This document shows, piece after piece, positions 46,059-58,936 of a stretch of 64,000 nucleotides of DNA. The notes beneath the pieces are model-generated. The model worked only from the letters and a program-made list of their open reading frames with translations. It was not told where the DNA came from and ran no database searches. Every line of letters starts with the position of its first letter. The stretch's first letter is position 1. Source of the DNA: Sipunculus nudus (Eukaryota > Annelida > Sipuncula > Golfingiida > Sipunculidae). The stretch is from the NCBI GenBank assembly GCA_026874595.1, contig CM049316.1, positions 73,561,176 to 73,625,175 of the forward strand. The letters are read 5' to 3'. The position numbers and the translations under genes were made by a program.

Positions 46059-46860
46059 CGTCTTTATACAAACACACACCTTGGACATTTCATATAGATT
46101 GACAAGAGTAAAATTTCTTTTAAGAAAAGCTTATATTCTCATGGTGTCCAACGCATGTTACATATATTAAAACACACACACATAGGTATGATCATTAATT
46201 ATATTACGTATCTTTTTATAAATTATTGTACTAACCTTCTCGCTCTTTTTTTTATAAATTTAATCTCCCCTTCTTTTTCTCAACCTAAAGACCTAAGTAC
46301 ACAAACGAAAAATGCTGCTGATTGAATGATCTTTCCTTCAAGATAAATCACGACATAAGGTTCCAGCTCAATCCAGTATGCTGAATCCGCTAAACCCAGA
46401 GACACTAAACAGTGCTGGCGCATACATAATTTGCGTGGGGCAACAGTACGTCACGTGGCCGTGATTATACATACACTGACTTCAAGGCGTATTGGTGTAA
46501 CAATGCGCCATTATAAATTTTGCCCTGCATGGCCCGAACAATTCGTGTTGGTATCAGTATTCATTGGCTTATAACGTCTAAACTGATACGAGTATATGCC
46601 GCTCGCCTATATGGTTGATAAAAGTGGCATGCCCCCAAACAATGGTGGCTTATAGTCGTGACTCGAACGTCAGACCTTTATATAATGATATGTATATACT
46701 TCATATATTGTAAAGAAATATCAAAAGGTACGAAACCACGTATACAGTCAACATAAAAGAATGGCTCAAAAATATTCAGTAGTTAAGGAAATATTTTAAG
46801 TATATATTATTACTGCTGACAATTTGATAATTCTCAATTTAATTTTGTATACAATAACGT

Positions 46861-47008
<148 letters not shown>

Positions 47009-47617
47009 AGTAAACCCCATCTGTGCACTTATATATGTGTGTTGAACAATCATATATATGAAAGTTAATATATCTGAACCACAACAGTTTTATAATGTTG
47101 TGTTCCACGCACATGGCCTGTTATTATGAGATGAAGCTGTGTGTATATGTTTCAATGCCTCGCGCCAAAACATAAATTTACTTTATACAAAGACAAACAG
47201 CTGATAATTGCGCAGTATATACAATATTTATTTTTTTTATATATATTTTTAATTTGCCAAATAGTATATATAAACATTTTCATGAGTACCGATCCAACCC
47301 TCAAACCTTTTGTATAAACTGTTGCATATAGTATATATGCATATCATTTAATTTAATATTATATTCAAGAAAGAGTAGACTCCCCACGGTTAGACCCGTT
47401 GTGGCTCTATAGTATATACAGGGTCTATCCCGCGGGGCGATACCGGTATTTACCAGGTATGTGCATTAATTATAGGTATCCATTCACAGGATGATCAGTT
47501 TACATCAGAAGTAACAACAGTCTGTCATTTATATTATAAGATCATTTGTAACGTTCTATTTGCTTGATCTTTTCCGCGAGGAAAATAATTTTAATGTAGA
47601 GTTATACATACGGTATT

Positions 47618-47967
47618 CAGGGGCGGAAATAGGAATTTAGAAGGGGGGGGGGGGGGGGTGGCTCACATTGCGAAGCTGCGAAGCGGCGAGGGGGAGGGAT
47701 TAGGAGGGGGGGTTCCCCCCTCCCAGGTGTAGACTTTTTTTGAAAATTTAGGTTGTAATCGTGCAATCTGAGGTAGCTTTAATGCATTATAAAGCAAGAC
47801 ATACATAACTGTAACTGTTCTATACACTCGGTCTTTAATTTTTATTATGTACAGACTGAATTAGTGTAACTAATTTGAATGGAAGCGTGACCGTGTACTA
47901 TGTGTTTTTCCCCCCAGATTCGTTTGGTTAGGTCGAAAAGGCCCCCCCCCCCCTCAATCCGCCCCTG
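47618..47967 (+). mobile_element. 350-bp MITE with CAGGGGCGG/CCGCCCCTG ends
   Basis: Ends CAGGGGCGG (47618) and CCGCCCCTG (to 47967) are exact inverse copies over 9 bp. GTATT flanks both sides (47613-47617 and 47968-47972), a 5-bp direct repeat that may be the target duplication. The interior shares AAGCGTGACCGTGTACTATG with the inverted copy at 24556-24774. It contains long G and C tracts near the ends and no frame. hAT elements usually duplicate 8 bp, so the superfamily is open. Confidence 0.8.
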
Positions 47968-48294
47968 GTATTAAATATTTTAGTCACATTGGATAGCCTT
48001 TATTCTCCATGCGTTTACGAGGAGGCATTTTTATACGCATACCAGTGTTCATTGCTACTTTTCAGTAGATAATGCAATTAACTGATTAAAAGGGATAATG
48101 TGTACTATGTTGGTTAAAGAAGGGGGGCAACTAAGGTGGGGATCGAACTATGATATATTTAGTCAATTTTCCAGTGGCCTATAAATAATTGCAAACAACC
48201 GGCCTGTTTTATCTGTATATAAGATATGTTTATAATTATAGAGTATAAATATGTATAAAGATACATGTTGAAACAATAAAACATTAGATCTCAC

Positions 48295-48560
48295 CTGTTT
48301 TTCAAGTACAGTTTTATCTTGAAGGCCCTGTACGTCTGTAATAAGTCTTGATAGCTTCAGAAAATATGACAATCCAATCTATCCGTGTCGTCAAGGTAAC
48401 CTCACCATTTGTGACGTAATATTCCGATCGACGTAACCCGCATGTTGGCATGGTTGCACCAAGCTTTGCCCCTCCATGGCAAAATATGACGTAACCGTCG
48501 TAAAAATCAGGTCTAGGTCAACATAGGTGGTTTCGTCAAAATTAAATTGAGTTTAACATA
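48295..48560 (-). promoter_or_regulatory. candidate divergent promoter with minus-strand leader exon
   Basis: On the minus strand a perfect donor (AAAACAG|GTGAGATC, last exon base 48295) ends a leader with no suitable ATG. The interval up to the plus-strand start at 48561 contains two half-CRE words (TTACGTCA at 48413-48420 and 48487-48494). The layout suggests a shared promoter firing in both directions. The partner of the minus-strand exon is unknown; it may be a non-coding RNA or a distant first exon of the CFAP90-like gene. Confidence 0.35.
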
Positions 48561-51500
48561 ATGGCGCAAACAGCATTGAACAACGCGAAAGGCAAATACC
48601 GCCCGATGGAGCCATCAGAACCCCTCCTCAGAGAGCTGTCTGTCCCTGAGCGCCCCCTGGACACGGAGTCAGTAACTACAGACTTTATAAACCCACATAA
48701 CCCTATGCATTCCATGGACAAGGCGCTGTTCGTGAGACGAGCCAACACCCGGGCTCCAACTTCCAAAAGTTTCCCCAAACAACAAAAACGTATCTGGCCC
48801 CAGGTAAGCTTGATATAATATATAAAATTATAGTGTATTTACTTATTCTGGTGGAACATTTAATTCCATTGAAATGGGACTTATGAAATATCGAATAAAT
48901 TTAATTTTGTTGATAAAAAATCAAGGTTCATGAAAATAGTGCTTTCATTTTAACGGTGTCTAGAATAGTATTACAGGCTTAAACAAGTATTGTACTAGTA
49001 TTATGATTTACATTGAAAATTGAAAAGTAAAAACTTTATTACAAATTTAAAGTTTGGTGTTTGTTCTTCTTAACTACAGAAGAAGGAATATTTTTGTATA
49101 TTGTTTGATGAATAAAATATTTTAAATCATTTTATGAAAAATATTTAAATTGTTTATTTCTTAGAAAGTATATGTCAAATAGCCTTTAAAATGACTTCTG
49201 GCATCTGATGGCTGCTGACATCTGATGGGATACTTTAGTACCATTGAAATAGTTGTTCAAAACTGCATTAAAAATTGAATGAGATGATATTAAATGTATT
49301 TATTCCGACATTGGCAAAATCTGCGCTTGCTGAGTTCCGGCGTGCATTTGCAGTTTCTATAAAAATAAAATGGGTGTGCTGGTACCTAACTTTGGCAAAT
49401 GAATACAATTAACTACAATAACTGGCTATTACACATATTTGTATTAGCATTTTTCTGTATTTGTTGCATATAAAATTTAGACATGTTACCCTGTTTACAT
49501 TGCGGCGCTTCCGCACGACTTGGGCCCGGTTCATCCCAAATATTAAGTAAATAATAAAGAGGTGGACTATATAGTGTAAATAACGCTAGGAAAATGTCAG
49601 ATAAGTAAAAGTTATAAAGAAATTACCCAGAGAAGTACCACATTTAACCGAAATCTGCACTAATAGCAATTCAGTTGCCTGTGGTCCGGGATGAGTTTTC
49701 CATGGGCTGAGTTCAACCTGATACACGGGTGAAGTTTCTGATAGCTAGATGGATCTGCGGTAGACCCTTTTCAGGATTTCCCAAATAATGCCAACTTCCT
49801 CAGGAGTGCGAACTTATGGAAAATGGAAACACTTGTCGTCGTCCCCGACACTTCCATGAAAAAAAACTCCGGAGGCCACATAGAGGTTGCGTGGCACCGT
49901 CAAGTGTAATATAGATATATGTATGTATGTCTATATGGTTTGAAATATAATTTAATTAAGTCATTTCAAATGCAAATTATATGCCTTATACATATATGTC
50001 TCTGTCTGTACATATGTGCGCAAACGGAGTACATGTAGACCCTACACAGTTTAAACCTTTATATCACTTTGAGGATCATTCTGTATGACCGGCGAGCTAA
50101 AGTGTACCGGAGGTTGAAGGGTGCTTAAATCTCACGTTTATTCTGTAGGACCGGCGAGCTATAGAGTACCGGAGGTTCAAGAATGCTTAAATCTCACGTT
50201 TATTCTGTAGGACCGGCGAGCTATAGTGCACCGGAGGTTGAAGAATGCTTAAATCTCATGTTTATTCTGTAGGACCGGCGAGCTATAGTGTACCAGAGGT
50301 TAAAGAATGCTTATATCTCACGTTTATTCTGTAGGACCGGCGAGCTATAGTGCACCGCGGAGGTTAAAGGATGCTTATATCTCACGTTTATTCTGTAGGA
50401 CCGGCGAGCTATAGTGCACCGGAGGTTGAAGAATGCTTAAATCTCATGTTTATTCTGTAGGACCAGCGAGCTATAGTGTACCGAAGTTTGAAGGATGCTT
50501 AAATCCCACGTTTATTCTGTAGGACCGCGAGCTATAGTGCACCGGAGGTTGAAGGATACTTAAATCTCACGTTAATTCTGTAGGACTGGCGAGCTATAGT
50601 GTACCGGAGGTTAAAGGATGCTTATATCTCACGTTTATTCAGTTGGACCGGCGAGCTATAGTGCACCGGAGGTTGAAGAATGCTTAAATCTCATGTTTAT
50701 TCTGTAGGACCAGCGAGCTATAGTGTACCGAAGTTTGAAGGATGCTTAAATCTCACGTTTATTTTGTAGGACCAGCGAGCTATAGTGTACCGGAGGTTGA
50801 AGGATGCTTGCCGATTTCTGCCCGACCCTCTACATAAGATTTTCTACCCCGGGGCGCAGTTCCCTCTAAGAGCTAACAGTAAGTTTTTACTTATACTCTG
50901 AATTAAATTTGAATAATGAGAATTCCCTAAACAATTTATTTAAATACTTGGAACGTTTATGGTTAAATATAGACTTGTGTATTAATAACATTTTTTTCAC
51001 TTTTTATGATCAGAACCAAAAGAAATTTTATAATTTTACATTTTAGCGAAATTATTGAAACAACCTACAGACTTTTAATGACTTTCCTCAGAATATTATA
51101 TTTTGCAGACTATTTTGAAAAAAAATAGAATCATATATTTTGTGTAAAAGAATGATGTTCACATTTTAGGCAAAGACGAAAAAGGGGTAAAATGGCAAAA
51201 ATATTACTTGACATTCATGACACAGGTCTGGATATATTGTGTGAACATTTGTTTTAGTAACCGATTCGCAAAGGTTATCCCTAGTCAAACGGAGATTCGT
51301 TACACACAGGTAGGCCAAAGCGCCAAGTAAAAAGGTACAATCCCCTCTTAATCATGAACAGGAAGCCCTTATTTAACGAACCAGGTAAAAAAAACCGTTT
51401 ATTACGTCCACCTTTGAAAGTTTATCTTTGTCAGCCAAAAGGTGTTTTTATATAGAACGTTATGTTTATGGAATCGACAAATTTTTATTTTGATCCTTGT

Positions 51501-52988
51501 TCTGGTATCTGTTTTACAGATGAAGCGATTGCTGCCGGTATGATTAGTATACCAACTTGTTGCAGCTATCACCGCCAGGAGGCGCAGCAGATCTTGTTAG
51601 AGCGGCGTCGTCTGCTGTACCACTCCCCGGAACCCTTGCTGAAACCTGCAATCCGGAATATAAACAGGTAAATATACAAAACTGAAGAAATTTATAACTC
51701 TTACCGAGAACCGTTCTGCTAATTGGTAGAAAGGCTCACTTAATTACGTCAATGCATCGTTTTATCATATGATACTCGCTTCTAAAATAATCTAGACACT
51801 TCTCAAATGAAAATTAAGGTAATAAAGCAATTGTATACATGTAGTATGTTTTCGAATCAGCTCGCTACAGTGTGGGTAAACCATCTATCTGCCTGGAGTA
51901 CAGCCGTACTGCGGTGTATGGCACTGGAAATGTACATACGAGCCATCTTAATTCGATGATTTATGGCAAATTTGTGGCTCTGTATATACATATGTGACTG
52001 AGTTATGCGCATATGATAGCATGATGCCCAGTGCAAAACCAGGTGCGCATTGACAGCTGTTTTTATTCAACAAGATGGAATTGTCATGTCGAATTTGCGA
52101 ATTTTCCTGTTCGATACAATTTCACTTTCTACTATATAAATATTATTTATCATTTATACCTATGCCAAGTGGCGAGGCATTATATTCGATCTCCCCTTGG
52201 TCGGTTAATTAGTTGATTGCTTGGTTTGGCTGGCAGTAACTTAAAGCAAAAATTTATGGGTGGATTTTGATTTTTTTTTCAGGGATAGGGTAAAACACAA
52301 TTTAGGAAGAATTGATTATATTTTGGAGGTACGTTAATCTGGATAACCGTCATATATTATCAGTTCAACGGATTTTGCATCATTATGAGATTATAGGCAA
52401 TTCTTTTTCCCCGGCAGACGATCTCGGATAGTCATTGGTGTAAGGGCCATTTTTGTTCTGGAACTGAACTGTGAACCATGTTAGTGAGCCGGGACACTGT
52501 GTAGAACAGGGGACAGTTTTATTAAAACACAGGCGAAGTATTCATGTAGGCTCAGAATGCAGTTCTAGTTATGATTATAATTTTTAAACAAATAAAATTT
52601 TAAATCGAAAAATAATCCAGTCCCTCATATTTCCAGACCGGAGGCCAGTACAAAACGAGAGAAAATTGGAAAGAGTCAACCTCAGCTGCCTATGAGCACG
52701 GTAGTGGTCCGATGGAACACTTTCCGCTGCGGATTCACCTATAACGACGCCCTCATCTACGACGCCATGGCGCGGTACGGGGAGATCCGCTGTATTTCTA
52801 TCCGTCAAGACAACAGTGCTTACGTTGTGTTTGAGAACTTGTCTGACGCCTGTAATGCTGTCACCAAGAGGCATGTCGGGAATACTAAAAACCCTCTGTA
52901 TTGCTTCTGGTTCCATCGGTGCCTTGATAATAAGTCGTTTTTCAGTTCAAATGGTCAGTTGTTAGTCAGACAAAACCAGTATATTTAA
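48561..52988 (+). CDS. spliced gene with C-terminal RRM-like domain, function unknown
   Basis: Exons: 48561-48803, 50770-50878, 51520-51667, 52283-52328, probably 52418-52470, and 52637-52988 (stop TAA). The sum is 951 nt, 316 aa, with every junction in phase. The ATG context is good (A at -3, G at +4). Splice sites: CCCAG|GTAAGC; TTTTGTAG|GACCAG; AACA|GTAAGT; TTTTACAG|ATGAAG; AACAG|GTAAAT; TTTTTCAG|GGATAG; GGAG|GTACGT; CCCCGGCAG|ACGATC; TTTCCAG|ACCGGA. The 53-nt exon has a weak donor (ACT|GTGAAC), but an exon of such length is required for frame. Residues 1-81 are polar and proline-rich. Residues 82-180 are basic and helical (DQRAIVYRRLKDACRFLPDP, EAQQILLERRRLLYHSPEPL, RDRVKHNLGRIDYILE). Residues about 218-290 look like an RRM (STVVVRWNTF, DALIYDAMARYGEIRCISI, SAYVVFENLSDACNAV, PLYCFWFH). 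Canonical RNP1 aromatics are only partly present. I do not recognise the full-length family. Confidence 0.75.
50087..50769 (+). repeat. 62-bp array of duplicated splice acceptor plus exon start, intron 1
   Basis: Eleven units (starts 50087, 50149, 50211, 50273, 50335, 50399, 50461, 50523, 50584, 50646, 50708) precede the true exon 2 at 50770. Each has about 12 intronic bases (TTTATTCTGTAG) and about 40 bases matching the exon (GACCGGCGAGCTATAGTG, CACCGGAGGTTGAAG, ATGCTT), then TAAATCTCACG where the real exon continues GCCGATTTC. AG is lost in units 1 (TAT) and 10 (TTG). Units 5-7 resemble 9-11, a higher-order duplication of about 248 bp. Decoy exons read in frame as DRRAIVHRRLK and then hit TAA in most units. 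Confidence 0.92.
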
Positions 52989-54150
52989 TTTTTATCGGCT
53001 GTTTATGCATTTATTAAAATGGAATGTTCTGTATGTTATTACGAGCAGCAACACACCCGCATGCTGTTGATAAATTCCAAGTTCATGCGTAACTAAAATA
53101 ATTTAAAAAAATAATAAATGCATACATATCTTTAAACATCCAGGTGAATTGGATGCAACCGGAAATCAGGGCCAATAAGCACACTCATCCTGGTACCTTC
53201 TGATGTCCTAATATAATTTAAGGATTTGGGAGTGGTCCAAAAAAAGTGCCCGATGTCACTGGTCGTCTGTCGAAATTATGGGTTTCCCGTCATTCTTATA
53301 ATCATGCTCTTCAGAAAGCAGAATCTCAGTTCAGTTCTTAATGAAACTGAAGCGACGAATACTTCGGATTTATTTTACTAACGCCACGTATGATAATATC
53401 AGAATAAATGCAACTGATCATTATAGTTTAAGGAAATGTTTGTACAGCGTGCCTTTTGTTGGCTATTCTGCTGGAGAGATCACGTTCAATAAAAAATATA
53501 TAACGAAACATGATCCCTCCGATTCTGCATGTAGTATAAGCTCTATACATGCTATATACTTTCAGTTATTCCTTATATTATGACTTGCTTTTATTCTTTG
53601 TCTAAACATTCGTCGCCACTGTACATATACAGAAAAAAAATGTGAAATGAAACCTACAACAGTAAGTTTCAGCCAAAGTCGCTCAGAAGATCGCATGAGA
53701 TGTAGTCATGTGCGATTCTACTTTCCTTCTTGAGTAAATATGTAATTCTATTAAACCGAACTGTAATTTAATACAATATACACCGACTTCATCTGTTCAG
53801 CTACAGATTCTACGACTCTATGTAAAAGATTTCTTTGGTCATGAATGTACAAGTAGAACAACAACACAACGTACATTTGAAGGCATTCAGGCAAACTTTA
53901 TAGACCTTTAGAGCTATAATTTTTTTTTACTTTTTTTTTCCACATTCTATATACAATACAAGAAATCATATTTCTTACAATGCATGATATAACTCGATCT
54001 ATTAAGCATTTGAATACTGACCACTTCTCCATTAAATCTTGTCTTATTGTTTTTCTTGCAATAATCGATTATGTCTGAATAAAATAATTTAATATCCTGT
54101 TATCTTTACACTAGCATTGTTTCACCTGCATCAATAATATACCTTTTAGC
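52989..54150. other. 3' flank, non-coding
   Basis: AT-rich. AATAAATG at 53111-53118 is a possible poly(A) signal for the RRM-like gene. The small plus-strand frame at 53341-53583 has no family and no splice context. Confidence 0.35.
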
Positions 54151-54151
54151 A

Positions 54152-54153
<2 letters not shown>

Positions 54154-54214
<61 letters not shown>
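54154..54214. repeat. (TA)n microsatellite
   Basis: A pure TA run of about 60 bp. A C-tract of about 17 nt lies at 54825-54841. Confidence 0.95.
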
Positions 54215-54215
<1 letters not shown>

Positions 54216-55870
54216 TTTTTTCACATTTCTCCGCTTAACACTCCTAATAAAATATACTCCTGCTTAATCGAGCAAGCTACAGTCATTATAAATGTCCTGC
54301 TAGACTTGTTTTGAAGTGGTTTGACTAAAAACATAGCGTTTACCATCCAATGCTCTACTGTACATGCATGTATGGGGAATATTCAATTAAATTATTCTTT
54401 TTTTTTTCAATTTCCCATTTCTGAAATAGAACCAAAGACATAACTGAATACCATCGTGCAAGCCACGTTCTTTCCAATATTCTAAAAACTTTATATGGCG
54501 AATAACATAAAAAAAGTCAATAGCAGTTATGATTCCAACTTCGATGAAATCTTTCCAACAAAACATTTGGTTAAATTTCTGTTCATTCATAATTTTGATT
54601 CAACAATTCTTGTTTTCTGTAAAACGAAGCCTTCGCCGGTGATTTGATCATTTTGCAAGGTTTCCTTATAGAAATCGGTAATATATATATAAGTATTTCT
54701 GTATTACGTGATATCCGTTTTAAGTGAGATATGCTATAATTTCTTCCAAATGTATCTTCTGTATACAAATATATTTTAATCCAAGCTATGCGGGATGTCA
54801 TATTATAATTTGGCGCATTCAGCACCCCCCCCCCCCCCCCCATTTTCTATTCATTGAACATATAGAATACGTGTCTTCTCGGACTTCCCATTCTATATAA
54901 AGTGGTATATTATTTTATCTATAAAATCCTTTTTAATCTGCAATGAAACCCGGTAATTAGCAAATTTATACTGAAAGTTGGCGATAATAAAAGTTTCGAC
55001 CATTTTGACGCGTCCCTGTAGGGTCAGACTTCTCAGACGCCATGCATTAATATCTCTATATCAGTTTTCTTTGATTCTCTTATAGCAATTTTCTCTTTCG
55101 CATTCTTAATTATCATTAGAACAAAAGAGACAGAGTATTTTTTATTTCTTTTCTGGCCATACAATATTAAAAGGTTTATCCGGCGTGGTTCTTAAACTTT
55201 GTATTAAAAGTTCTTCTCATTCACCTTTATTTTCCATCCACTGTACCTTCCAAATAATTCAACCGTTTCTTGAAACCCCTTGACAGACTTTATATTATTT
55301 AAAACTGCTACTGTATCATCGGCACATACTGTACTATAGCTTTATTTCTTCATTCTCTATTTTATATCCTTTATTTTGTCTTTGTCTTATTAACCGATCT
55401 ACATGTCAATTTGGAAAAGTTTATCTGTGGAACAGATCTATAGTATGTCCCCCGCCTGTTGTTGGCATAGCTGGTAAAAGAATTGTGATTACTGCAAGTT
55501 GGGTAATTGTTCCTCAAATTCTTTTCGAGATATTGTGTTAACAAATGTGTGACGGACGCACGCTCACTATTCGGCGAAGGACAGCAATAAAAAGTGGATC
55601 CACTTTCCGACTCTACTTTGCACTGGAAAACAGTCACATGTCGTTCCGTTGTTAATTACAGTGCTGGTAATATTGTTATAAAATAAGCCAGATTTATCAA
55701 ATGTATAAAACCAAGCTTTCTCGTAGCGAAGTACACAAACGGCCATTCTAACGAGTAAAATCTTTTTCAACATCTATTTCTATTACGGCAACCGAAAGAT
55801 TTTCATCAATCGTATATCGCTGTAGGTCTTTAATTAATCGGATATTTTCTCCACACTCTAAATAATTTTA
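54215..55870. other. non-coding stretch
   Basis: AT-rich and without gene or repeat structure apart from the C-tract. 54950-55370 has scattered RT-like echoes on the minus strand (for example GTATCATCGGCACATACTGT, the complement of a possible YADDT-like coding word at 55313-55332). A very decayed LINE cannot be excluded. Confidence 0.3.
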
Positions 55871-55871
55871 G

Positions 55872-56120
55872 GCTTAGACACGTCTCATACAAAGACACAT
55901 AGCCTGTGACACTTTTAAGACGCGTCTAGTGTCTTTGGACAAGAGGTGTCCAGCGTCTTTGGACGGGACGTGTCTAGCGTCTTTGTGGGAGCTCTCTGTG
56001 GCACCTTTAGTAAGAAATGTCTCTAGTGTCTTTAGGGAGGTGTCTTTACAGAAGGCGTCTAGCGTCTTTAGCAGGAAGCGCCTAGGGTCTTTCTGGAAGG
56101 CGTCTTCAACGGAAGGCATT
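55872..56120 (+). repeat. GTGTCTTT/AGACAC repeat cluster
   Basis: At least eight imperfect iterations of GTCTAGTGTCTTTGGACAAG-like units, period roughly 20-30 bp. The same AGACAC/GTGTCT vocabulary and the words GACACGTCTC/GACATGTCTC recur at 61790-62375. The open frames here are periodic read-through. Confidence 0.75.
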
Positions 56121-57419
56121 TCGCGACTTCATGCCGGGCGCTACAGACTCATAGTCCGAATTGTCCATGCAGCAGCTTGGAGAGCATATGATCAGTATGC
56201 ATTACACAATAAAAATCCTGAATGTCTCTCAGGTGACCACAACTTCAGTGCCATTAATATTCAACATTCATATATCTATCACATACACGGTAATATAAAA
56301 CTTAAAAAAGAGTTTTTCTTAAATGTAAGTTTAATCTCACAAAACAAGAGACCCATACAGGTGTCTTATAAACTGTTCAATACTGCTGACTATAATGAAT
56401 GACAATACAAGATAACAAAGATTTTCCAGGATTACTTGAGAAATTACAAAAAAAAAACCAAATTTGTAACAAGTGACCCTTGAGTCATGACGCTCAGCCG
56501 ACTGACATGTTGACTATGTCCTTGCACAGGCGAATAATTAAGATTATGAGGGTGCCATTATCATTCATGCATATTAGCTAAAGTTCATTTAGACCCATAA
56601 GCACATCTTATTTGATAACAATCCATCCAGCCATTCCTGAGAAATATGTCAATTTGATATGGGTAACAGAGACTAATTTTCAGGATTCAAAGGGGACTTT
56701 TCATGGATCACCCTGAATGTCAAGTTAGAAGATTACAGATCCAGTGGTTTGTGCCCTGGTAACGGAAGACTGCATCTTTAATTTAAAGGTCTTATAAATA
56801 GAGAAAAAAAATCGAAAAAAATAAATAAAATACGGGTGGCGCCACCAGTCAGCAGAAACAAATGACACATTCCATGATCAATATCCATGCAAAGAATCAT
56901 GGTGATCAATGCATTAGTTGTTCTGATACTTGAGCTTTTATATCAAATTTTGCATTATTCAGGGTGATACTTCGGAGCCCCATTGCTTGAAGGACATAGA
57001 TAACTGAGACCTAATCTCAGGTTTCCCAGGAGACCTTTTGTAGGCCTCCCTGCATGTCAAGAAAGAAGATTCTAGATCTAGTCGTTATGATTTGTGTCCT
57101 GTTAACAGATGGCCAAATCTTTCAAGGTCTCAAAAAGAGGGGGAAAAATCGTAAAAAGTAAAAAAATACAGGTGGCGCCACTAGTCTGCAGGAACTGATG
57201 AAACACTCCATGATCAATATACATGCAAAGAATCATGGTGATCAATGCATTAGTTGTTTAAATACTTGAGCTTTTGTACAAATTTTGCATTATTCTGGGG
57301 GGTACTTCGGAGCCCCACAACTGAGAAGTCATGTGTAACAGAGACCTGATTTTTGGTTTCCAAGGAGATTTTTCATGGACCTCCCTTGATCTGAAATTAA
57401 AAGATTCCAGAACCAGCGA

Positions 57420-57530
57420 TTACGATTTGTGCCTGGTTAACGGACGGACAGACAGACAGACAGACGGACGCCGGACAAAGAGTGATCACTATAGCTCAGA
57501 TGACTTTAAGTCAGCTGAGCTAAAAATTGT
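57420..57530 (-). repeat. GACA/GACG tract and terminal hairpin, copy 1
   Basis: ACGGACGGACAGACAGACAG then CACTATAGCTCAGATGACTT and AAGTCAGCTGAGCTAAAA. This is the 5' end of one element read on the minus strand. Confidence 0.8.
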
Positions 57531-58226
57531 ATGTTAACATTTCCTGATTATATGTAGGGATAAACAATGGTATTCAACTCAAATCTGTATGTTAACTGTA
57601 TGTTGAGGCCCACATTAAATTCAAACCCAATCTATAGTCACCTTTTTAGTTACTGCAAGCGTTATAAGTATACAAAATGTGTTCATCCTTAACTAACCCT
57701 GGTATTTAACTGATATGTCGAGGCCAATATATAATTCAAACACTTTCAGGCCACTTCATTGTGTTACTATTAGCTTGATATAAAGAGTATATACATTAGG
57801 CTTTTGACAGAAATTTATATCATATTATTTCTCAGAGCACAGTTACAATATAGTTTATTTACAAAAATCAGTTCAGTAATCTAGAGACCCAGAATTTGGA
57901 CTGTCTGCATGTGAAGTTTGGACTCTCTGGGTCTTGCTATTACGATTTGTGCCCTTCAGTTAACGGATGGACAGAGTGAAGGACAGACAGATGACAGAGG
58001 ACAAAGACCCATTGCTATAGCTCAGAAGACTTTCAGTCATCTGAGCTAAAATGTAACTTTGCATCATAACTTAGCCATGATGAATTATTATTTATCAAAT
58101 TTCGGTGGCTTCTAAGCTCAATGCAAACTTTCTAAATTTATTGCCATAACCCTTAAAATCTACCTTGTCCTCTAGAACATAATGTTGCAAGATACCTAAT
58201 AACTGGGAGTAAATGCGAGTGTAATT

Positions 58227-58424
58227 TCAGTCAGAAATGTAATAAAACATAATAAGGGAGTGGAGTGTCTGGATGACTGAACTGGTCTTTGTAAAAATAG
58301 GGATTCCATCGGCTAGCAGGGCGGCCTCCATCAGATTGTTTGAATCATCCACAAACAGGACTGCTCTTGGAGCAGATCCAGGGCTTGAAACCAGATGTCT
58401 GTCAATGTCAGTTTCTGCGATTCC
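58227..58424 (-). CDS. terminal coding exon of an unrecognised gene
   Basis: On the minus strand a strong 3' splice site (CTTTTTTCATTACAG) precedes 198 nt open to TGA (58227-58229). The product reads GIAETDIDRHLVSSPGS, then APRAVLFVDDSNNLMEAALL and ADGIPIFTKTSSVIQTLHSL, ending MFYYISD. Codon use is gene-like and the other frames are closed. The hydrophobic strand ending in DD followed by an amphipathic helix suggests an alpha/beta fold, but I cannot assign a family. Upstream exons must lie to the right; a possible leader exon is at about 61623. It sits between copies of the repeat cluster. Confidence 0.6.
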   Translation of the reverse strand, partial: GIAETDIDRHLVSSPGSAPRAVLFVDDSNNLMEAALLADGIPIFTKTSSVIQTLHSLIMFYYISD

Positions 58425-58936
58425 CTGTAATGAAAAAAGGGCAAATCTGAAGTTTAACCATATGGTTTAACCATTATCTGACTATGTTTGTGTTAGAGAT
58501 TGCTGGTAATCATTCAACATTTTATTTTACAGAAATACTAATGTACATATTGATTCTGAGAATAAAATTCTACTGACTTCACCTCCCAATAAAAGTTTCC
58601 CATTTTTCCTTATATACACATTGGAATACTCAATATATGTTACAGAACTTCTAGGTTCTGGGACTAACAAGCAAATATTTTCCTAATACATACTCACATG
58701 ACAAGGGGACGATGAAACTTATGTTTAAATTGCAAAGATTAATTTCTCAAGGGAACGAAGTCGCAGAGACCTAGTTTTTGGCTTGGTAGGAGATCCTGGG
58801 GACATCAAACATTATGCCGAATTTTGGATTTGTAGGTCTAATGGTTTCAAAACGTGCCAGTCTAACGGACGGACGGACAACCGACGGACAATGGACCATG
58901 ACTAAAGCGCTGATGACTTATAGTCAGCTGAGCTAA

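Noticed and set aside
50087-50815. Reading the 62-bp array as a tandem-repeat protein domain
   Set aside because: 62 is not a multiple of three and units contain TAA or shift frame; only the last copy continues into coding sequence.
53341-53583. 80-codon plus-strand frame downstream of the RRM-like gene
   Set aside because: No motif, ordinary length for AT-rich noise, no splice connection.
56121-56402. RLIVRIVHAAAWRAYDQYAL frame
   Set aside because: Continues from the AGACAC repeat without splice signals; no family recognised.
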